Shown: positions 5,082 to 8,469 of the stretch, piece by piece
Position numbering within the stretch: position 1 is the stretch's first letter
Layout: every line of letters begins with the position of its first letter
DNA from: Thermoplasmata archaeon
GTDB lineage: Archaea > Thermoplasmatota > Thermoplasmata > Halarchaeoplasmatales > Halarchaeoplasmataceae
Length of the DNA: 8,469 bases
Reading direction: 5' to 3'
Assembly (NCBI GenBank): GCA_007129655.1
Contig: SKVC01000136.1
Span: 1 to 8,469, forward strand
Position numbers and translations under genes: made by a program
Notes under the pieces: model-generated
Database searches by the model: none
Told to the model about the DNA's origin: nothing
The model's input: only the letters and a program-made list of their open reading frames with translations

Positions 5082-5485
5082 TGAAACTTATATGCGATAC
5101 TGATCTATTATCGGTTTTTGCAAAAGTAGATGGGCTAGACCTACTCCAAAGGGCCTTTCCCAAAGGGGAATTTTTGATATCTAAATCCGTGTATGATGAG
5201 TTGTTGTTTTCTCTTGAGGAGGGGTTTGAATTTCCAGAAAAAATATTCAAAATGTGCGAAGTCGTCAGTCTTGAACAACGAGAAGTAGAACTGTACAAGA
5301 AAAGGAGAAAAAAATCGAAATATCTGACCATCTCAAAGGCAGATCTGAGAACCCTTATAATAGGAAAAAAGAGAGGTTCCCCGATACTGTCAAACGATAG
5401 AAAGTTGTTATATCTTGCCGACCGAGAAGGCATTCTAGCTCTAGATATCTACGATGTTTTCAGGAAAGCCTGCCGTCTTTCCTGA
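5081..5485 (+). CDS. PIN-domain (VapC-like) ribonuclease toxin, 3' end interrupted by an insertion
   Basis: The 134-residue product has the PIN acidic set: D6 and D8 in ICDTDLLSVF, E40 in SKSVYDELL, D88 in SKADLRTLI, and D106 in PILSNDRKLLYLA. These bind Mg/Mn for cleavage of RNA, often tRNA or rRNA, in VapC toxins. The frame ends at TGA 5483-5485, inside a 54-bp insertion. The last seven residues before this stop (KACRLS after VFR) are encoded by foreign sequence. Without the insertion the frame continues from DVFR into ILFTEDMLTEEESRR and ends at 5623, a protein of about 162 residues. The active site is complete, but the last strand-helix region and tail are lost. The protein may be inactive, altered, or still functional; this cannot be decided from sequence. 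Start ATG overlaps the antitoxin stop. Confidence 0.85.
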   Translation: MKLICDTDLLSVFAKVDGLDLLQRAFPKGEFLISKSVYDELLFSLEEGFEFPEKIFKMCEVVSLEQREVELYKKRRKKSKYLTISKADLRTLIIGKKRGSPILSNDRKLLYLADREGILALDIYDVFRKACRLS

Positions 5486-5519
5486 TACCTTCCGAGACAA
5501 GCTCGTCAGGTTTTCAGGA
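5456..5519 (+). repeat. 54-bp hairpin insertion flanked by a 10-bp direct repeat, inside the PIN toxin gene
   Basis: GTTTTCAGGA occurs at 5456-5465 and again at 5510-5519, exactly 54 bp (18 codons) apart and in the same reading frame. The intervening DNA forms a perfect 9-bp stem with an 8-nt loop (TCAGGAAAG 5460-5468, CTTTCCTGA 5477-5485). A second possible hairpin uses CCTGA (5481-5485), CGAG/CTCG and TCAGG (5506-5510), competing with the first for the same bases. The in-frame TGA lies at the end of the first stem. The direct repeat looks like a target-site duplication or the product of replication slippage; a short MITE- or REP-like palindromic element is likely. No transposase is encoded. 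Confidence 0.8.
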
Positions 5520-5623
5520 TATTATTCACAGAAGATATGCTGACCGAAGAGGAATCTAGAAGGGTTCTTTCAGAGATGGAAGATAAAGCGGTATTTAGAG
5601 ATAAAGAAAAAATATTTGATTGA
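5486..5623 (+). pseudogene. Orphaned C-terminal tail of the PIN toxin
   Basis: Past the TGA the toxin frame stays open to the TGA at 5621-5623. From 5519 it encodes ILFTEDMLTEEESRRVLSEM followed by a charged stretch ending KEKIFD. This is a typical C-terminal helix of archaeal PIN proteins encoded next to UPF0175 antitoxins. It is in the same frame as the toxin once the 54-bp insertion is removed, and it shows no decay, so the interruption looks recent. It has no start signal of its own; ATG 5537 lacks a Shine-Dalgarno. Confidence 0.7.
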
Positions 5624-5825
5624 GCTATTTATTAGAAAATATTTACCATCTCTCGCCTTGTTCTTCGAGTGTATGAGCGACACTACCAGTAGCTCAGCGA
5701 TGTCTACGGTGAAAGCCTTTACACGACCTGTCAGGTATCTTGTGGCATCCCGTAAAACGTTCCAAACGAAATTATGGTTGTAGAAATATCGGTACCTCCA
5801 CAATATCTAGCAACCGCCCTCGTAG
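5624..5825. other. Non-coding or decayed region between the PIN pair and the first AbiE module
   Basis: No intact gene is evident. On the minus strand a frame without ATG (TTG 5803 leftward) has protein-like composition for about 55 codons, for instance VWNVLRDATRYLTGRVKAF, and the adjacent frame is open over the part just upstream. This could be a frameshifted remnant, but I recognise no family. It might be a relic of a former mobile gene or chance. Confidence 0.3.
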
Positions 5826-5844
5826 TAGTAAAATTTATTAACTA
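5826..5844 (+). promoter_or_regulatory. Promoter with imperfect dyad before the first AbiE module
   Basis: TTTATTAA (5834-5841) is a TATA-like box centred about 28 bp before the ATG at 5866, predicting a leaderless mRNA. It is embedded in an imperfect dyad with outer arms TAGT (5826-5829) and ACTA (5841-5844). AbiEi antitoxins are known to repress their own promoters by binding inverted repeats, so this is a candidate site; the dyad is weak. Confidence 0.4.
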
Positions 5845-5865
5845 AATACATCATATCGTTATTAA

Positions 5866-6627
5866 ATGGTTGAGAATTACTACTTGAGCCGGAACGAACA
5901 GATGCTGATGGATATCGCTGCGGATGCAGATATCATTGTAACGGCGGATCTTATTCAAGCCACACATAACATGATGTCTCCTCAAAGTGTGAGAAATGCA
6001 TTGTCATCACTAGGGTCCAAGGGACATCTGTTCAGGTTGAAGAGAGGGATATATCTGCGATGCGAGGGCCCGGGTATGCCGGTGATAGAGGACCCGAAAA
6101 AGATAGCCTTGTTTCTATTCGACGGATATATCGGATTCTCCTCCGCACTTCAGCACTGGGACCTGATCGAATACGAATCCTTTGATGTCTTCGTGGTATC
6201 CCAAAACAAAAGCGGATGCAGACAGGTTGGTGAATACGAGATACGGGCGGTTGCCATGGGAGAAAAGGCACAGGGGATGATTTTCGACAAAGGTATCTAC
6301 GTATCCACTTTGGAAAAGACCATATTCGATTGTATATACAAGCCTAGGCATTCCGGTGGATATCCCTTGGTAGCCAAGGCGATATCTGAATCGACTCCCG
6401 ACTGGAAAGAAGTACACCGCTGGTTCGAACTTATGGCAAGCAGATCGCTGTTCCAAAGGGCTGGATATGTTCTTTCTAAAGCGGGAAATGTACCTGAATG
6501 GTTGTTGGACGATCTTAGATCTAAAGTGGAACATAAATCGAGATTGGATCCATCGGGAAAAAGCAAAGGCACCTACATCAAAGAATGGAAACTGATAGAC
6601 AATGTGGGGGTGTGGAATCTTGGATAG
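5866..6627 (+). CDS. AbiEi-like antitoxin/transcriptional autoregulator, module 1
   Basis: The 253-residue protein begins with a winged helix-turn-helix (about 8-65) ending in the wing LFRLKRGIYL (55-64), the layout of AbiEi_4-type antitoxins. The C-terminal domain carries GYIGFSSALQHWDL (87-100) and STLEKTIFDCIYKPRHSGG (147-165), both hallmarks of AbiEi. AbiEi proteins repress their own promoter and counteract AbiEii in a type IV system, without a stable protein-protein complex in the studied bacterial case. The next gene is an AbiEii-like toxin overlapping by eight bases, confirming the pair. The ATG at 5866 is chosen because a TATA box lies about 28 bp upstream, giving a leaderless mRNA. 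The role in phage or virus abortive infection is known for the bacterial family but not shown here. Confidence 0.88.
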   Translation: MVENYYLSRNEQMLMDIAADADIIVTADLIQATHNMMSPQSVRNALSSLGSKGHLFRLKRGIYLRCEGPGMPVIEDPKKIALFLFDGYIGFSSALQHWDLIEYESFDVFVVSQNKSGCRQVGEYEIRAVAMGEKAQGMIFDKGIYVSTLEKTIFDCIYKPRHSGGYPLVAKAISESTPDWKEVHRWFELMASRSLFQRAGYVLSKAGNVPEWLLDDLRSKVEHKSRLDPSGKSKGTYIKEWKLIDNVGVWNLG

Positions 6628-7396
6628 AGCGAAACAACGTAAGATAAGGCAGATCTCCGCCGGTACGGGACTAGGCTTGAAGTTCATCTCTAAGGATATG
6701 TTTCTTACGGATACCATAAAGTATATGGAAAGTGCACTGGATGATTCATACGTACTCAAAGGAGGCACTGCCATAGCCCGGGCGGGTTATCTATACAACC
6801 CAAGATTTTCCGAAGACATAGACCTTGACCATTACGGAGAAAAAGATGAAAAAACAACAGCCAAGAAACTTTACGATACTTTAAAACAACTAGATAACTA
6901 TACCATAAAAAAGCCTAGATTTCAAGGGGCCTCCATACGGTGCGATGCATACTTTGAGAATCACTTTGGTGAGAAGGACAAGTTACGAATAGAAACCACC
7001 TCCCTAAAAGACAGTCCACCGAATGAAGAATACGCACCTAGAACACTACTTCAATCACCCTTCACCTTGGGGAAGGCAAGTTTGCTGAAAACCTATTCGA
7101 AAGAGATGCTTTTCATACAAAAGATCGGTGCTCTCTCGGGTAGGATGGACGGTAAGGACGTTTTTGATCTGGTTGGTATGTGGAGAAGTGGTATCTCCAT
7201 GGAAGAATTAAGGATACTTCTTGAAGATAGAGATTGTATCATAGACGATGCTCTGATCAACCTGAATAGAATGAAATCCGATATCAATGTTATAGGTAAC
7301 GCCACAGATCATTTTATCCCCAGGAAATCAAGACCCAACTGGAAGATAATGGTAGCGGATTTGGAGACAATATTGAAGGAGATCAGAGTTCGATAA
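6620..7396 (+). CDS. AbiEii-like nucleotidyltransferase toxin, module 1
   Basis: The protein belongs to the AbiEii/COG2253 nucleotidyltransferase family. From the TTG start it has 258 residues. YVLKGGTAIARA (44-55) holds the GGT nucleotide-binding turn. RFSEDIDLD (62-70) holds the metal-binding D66-x-D68. KLRIETTSL (121-129) probably supplies the third acidic residue, E125. The C-terminal part has EMLFIQKIGALSGRMDGKDV (162-181) with K168, R175, D180 and D183, the other family signature. Studied relatives transfer nucleotides to tRNA acceptor ends and so block translation. The TTG at 6620 is preferred: GGGGGTG (6606-6612) lies seven bases upstream and it overlaps the antitoxin stop as TTGGATAG. 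An in-frame ATG at 6602 has no Shine-Dalgarno but cannot be excluded (264 residues). No obvious damage is seen. Confidence 0.88.
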   Translation: MDRAKQRKIRQISAGTGLGLKFISKDMFLTDTIKYMESALDDSYVLKGGTAIARAGYLYNPRFSEDIDLDHYGEKDEKTTAKKLYDTLKQLDNYTIKKPRFQGASIRCDAYFENHFGEKDKLRIETTSLKDSPPNEEYAPRTLLQSPFTLGKASLLKTYSKEMLFIQKIGALSGRMDGKDVFDLVGMWRSGISMEELRILLEDRDCIIDDALINLNRMKSDINVIGNATDHFIPRKSRPNWKIMVADLETILKEIRVR

Positions 7397-7480
7397 TATC
7401 ATGGTGCAGGTGGCGACGAGGGTTCGGAGACGGAAGAATGATCACATCTGAAACATACTTACGACAGCAATAAACACAAA

Positions 7481-7522
7481 CTATTATATACTTCTTGTTA
7501 CGTTTATCGCTTGATACGTGAT
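7481..7522 (+). promoter_or_regulatory. Promoter, dyad and Shine-Dalgarno of the second AbiE module
   Basis: The 130-bp gap 7397-7526 holds CTATTATATAC (7481-7491), a good TATA box about 40 bp before the ATG at 7527. It is followed by an imperfect dyad at the expected start site (TACGT 7499-7503 and ATC, then GAT and ACGT 7513-7519), and by GTGAT (7518-7522), which can pair with the 16S 3' end four bases before the ATG. The module therefore has its own promoter, possibly repressed by its own AbiEi. Confidence 0.5.
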
Positions 7523-7526
7523 TATA

Positions 7527-8339
7527 ATGAGCAAAAGCGTAAACTTCGGGCCCTTGGAATCCAAGCTCATCTTCGAGTTGGAGAGATTGGGGAAGAGCAT
7601 ATTTGATTTTTCAGATTCGAAGGATATACTGAATACATCCGATTCGTCCGTTGCAAATGTATTATACAGGCTGAAAAAGAAGAACCGGATTCAGGAGATA
7701 CAGAAGGGGAAGTACGTTCTGAACCCTGCGAGGTCCGGTTTGGAGGGGCATTGGATGGAGAGGATCTACTTGATAGTGGATCATGTTGTTCAAGACTACT
7801 ACATCGGTTTTTGGTCGGCCATGAACTACTGGGATATGACCGAACAGCTACCCATGGTGACCCAAGTAGCTTTTACGAAGCGTAAACGGGATATAGAATA
7901 TCTCGACCATAAGATCGAATTTATAACGATAGTCGAAAACAGATTTTTCGGAAGTGTGGAGGAAAAGCTGGAAGGCGGGCGTTTTTTTATTTCGTCTAGG
8001 GAAAAAACCATACTCGACGCTTTGACCTATCCCCAGCACTGCGGGGGATTATCCGAGGGGGCAAAGGCGATCTGGAACACCAGATGGGATCTAGACAGAG
8101 ACGAGATCTTGAAATCATTGGAAAGATTGGGCCTGGATGCAGTAACAAGGAGATTGGGATATTTACTGGATATTATGGACATAGAAGATGAATTGATCGA
8201 TGAACTGAAAAAGGATTTTAAAGGATACAGATGGTTGGACCCTTCAACTTCCAAAGAGAGCTTTACCTACTGTAAAAAATGGGGTCTGAAATTGAATATA
8301 TCTAAAAAAGATCTGCTTCGGTGGGGGGAGCTGTGTTGA
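7527..8339 (+). CDS. AbiEi-like antitoxin/transcriptional autoregulator, module 2
   Basis: The 270-residue protein is a diverged paralogue of the AbiEi at 5866. A winged helix-turn-helix spans about 10-66, ending in the wing IQEIQKGKYVLNP. The AbiEi motifs align with module 1: YYIGFWSAMNYWDM (91-104) against GYIGFSSALQHWDL, and SREKTILDALTYPQHCGG (157-174) against STLEKTIFDCIYKPRHSGG. Late in both proteins a short GY-x-L segment and an LDPS motif also recur. Most other positions differ, so this is not a recent tandem copy and cross-regulation may be limited. The ATG at 7527 is chosen because GTGAT is four bases upstream; an in-frame GTG at 7518 is part of that site. Its stop overlaps the next gene's start as TTGA. 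Confidence 0.88.
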   Translation: MSKSVNFGPLESKLIFELERLGKSIFDFSDSKDILNTSDSSVANVLYRLKKKNRIQEIQKGKYVLNPARSGLEGHWMERIYLIVDHVVQDYYIGFWSAMNYWDMTEQLPMVTQVAFTKRKRDIEYLDHKIEFITIVENRFFGSVEEKLEGGRFFISSREKTILDALTYPQHCGGLSEGAKAIWNTRWDLDRDEILKSLERLGLDAVTRRLGYLLDIMDIEDELIDELKKDFKGYRWLDPSTSKESFTYCKKWGLKLNISKKDLLRWGELC

Positions 8340-8469
8340 AAGAAGACGATCTGAAGATATTGTCCGGAAGAGAAAGGATTCCTCAGGGTATTATATACAA
8401 GGACTATGTAATAACCGTGGTTCTCGAAAAAATATCTGAATTGACGTATTCAGACACACTTGTTTTTAA
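8336..8469 (+). CDS. AbiEii-like nucleotidyltransferase toxin, module 2 (N-terminal 44 residues only)
   Basis: The frame runs open from the start to the window end. It encodes KEDDLKILSGRERIPQGIIY, then KDYVITVVLEKISEL, and ends with TLVF just where the KGGTAL nucleotide-binding motif would follow in AbiEii proteins. The IxKDY and following helix are typical of AbiEii N-termini. The TTG at 8336 is preferred: a GGGGGGAG run ends five bases upstream and the TTGA overlap with the antitoxin stop gives coupling. GTG at 8333 is an in-frame alternative. Identification rests on the short N-terminus plus the AbiEi partner directly upstream; catalytic residues lie outside the window. Confidence 0.75.
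   Translation, partial: MKEDDLKILSGRERIPQGIIYKDYVITVVLEKISELTYSDTLVF

Noticed and set aside
5456..5519. Programmed translational bypass over the 54-bp gap
   Set aside because: The matched codons and structured stop resemble bypass elements, but the stop is seven codons after the candidate take-off codon and simple insertion explains the repeats. Kept only as an alternative.
6115..6774. Minus-strand frame of 219 codons opposite the first AbiE module
   Set aside because: It is antisense to both AbiEi and AbiEii, whose family motifs are unambiguous on the plus strand.

Overview
The window looks archaeal, most likely a euryarchaeon of the Thermoplasmata kind. Several genes have an A/T-rich TATA-like box about 25-40 nt before the start and little or no leader. 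Where a Shine-Dalgarno exists it is the archaeal GGUGA/GUGAU type. Isoleucine ATA and arginine AGA/AGG codons are common, and the short-chain L-threonine dehydrogenase is the type known from Thermoplasma. The lineage is an inference; there is no rRNA or marker gene here.

Left part (1-4449), mostly minus strand. At 1-561 is the N-terminal part of a P-loop ATPase joined to a small sensor-like domain. A gene-free stretch (562-933) follows, with a 31-bp direct repeat rich in C, a TATA-plus-dyad element and terminator-like tracts. Next come a divergent pair: a Cys/His-rich, metallothionein-like protein with a coiled-coil tail (934-1194, minus) and a cysteine-bearing HxlR-family regulator (1294-1635, plus), sharing one TATA box inside a perfect inverted repeat. 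An apparent metabolic operon then reads leftward: ACS-type MFS transporter (4449 to 3253), histidine phosphatase (3243 to 2650), and SDR-type L-threonine 3-dehydrogenase (2588 to 1638), ending two bases from the HxlR stop.

Right part (4450-8469), all plus strand, is a toxin-antitoxin island. After an intergenic region with several short hairpins lies a VapBC-like pair: a ribbon-helix-helix/UPF0175 antitoxin (4761-5081) overlapping a PIN-domain toxin (5081-5485). The toxin gene is interrupted near its 3' end by a 54-bp, hairpin-forming, in-frame insertion flanked by a perfect 10-bp direct repeat. The insertion brings a stop codon, and removing it rejoins an intact C-terminal tail (to 5623). 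After about 240 bp of non-coding or decayed sequence come two consecutive, diverged AbiE modules: AbiEi-like antitoxin plus AbiEii-like nucleotidyltransferase at 5866-7396, and a second pair at 7527-8469, whose toxin runs off the window.

The strongest observations are the insertion in the PIN toxin gene, the Cys-rich protein/HxlR cassette with its shared operator, the duplicated AbiE modules, the repeats at 788-865, and a P-loop protein without room for a Walker B motif.
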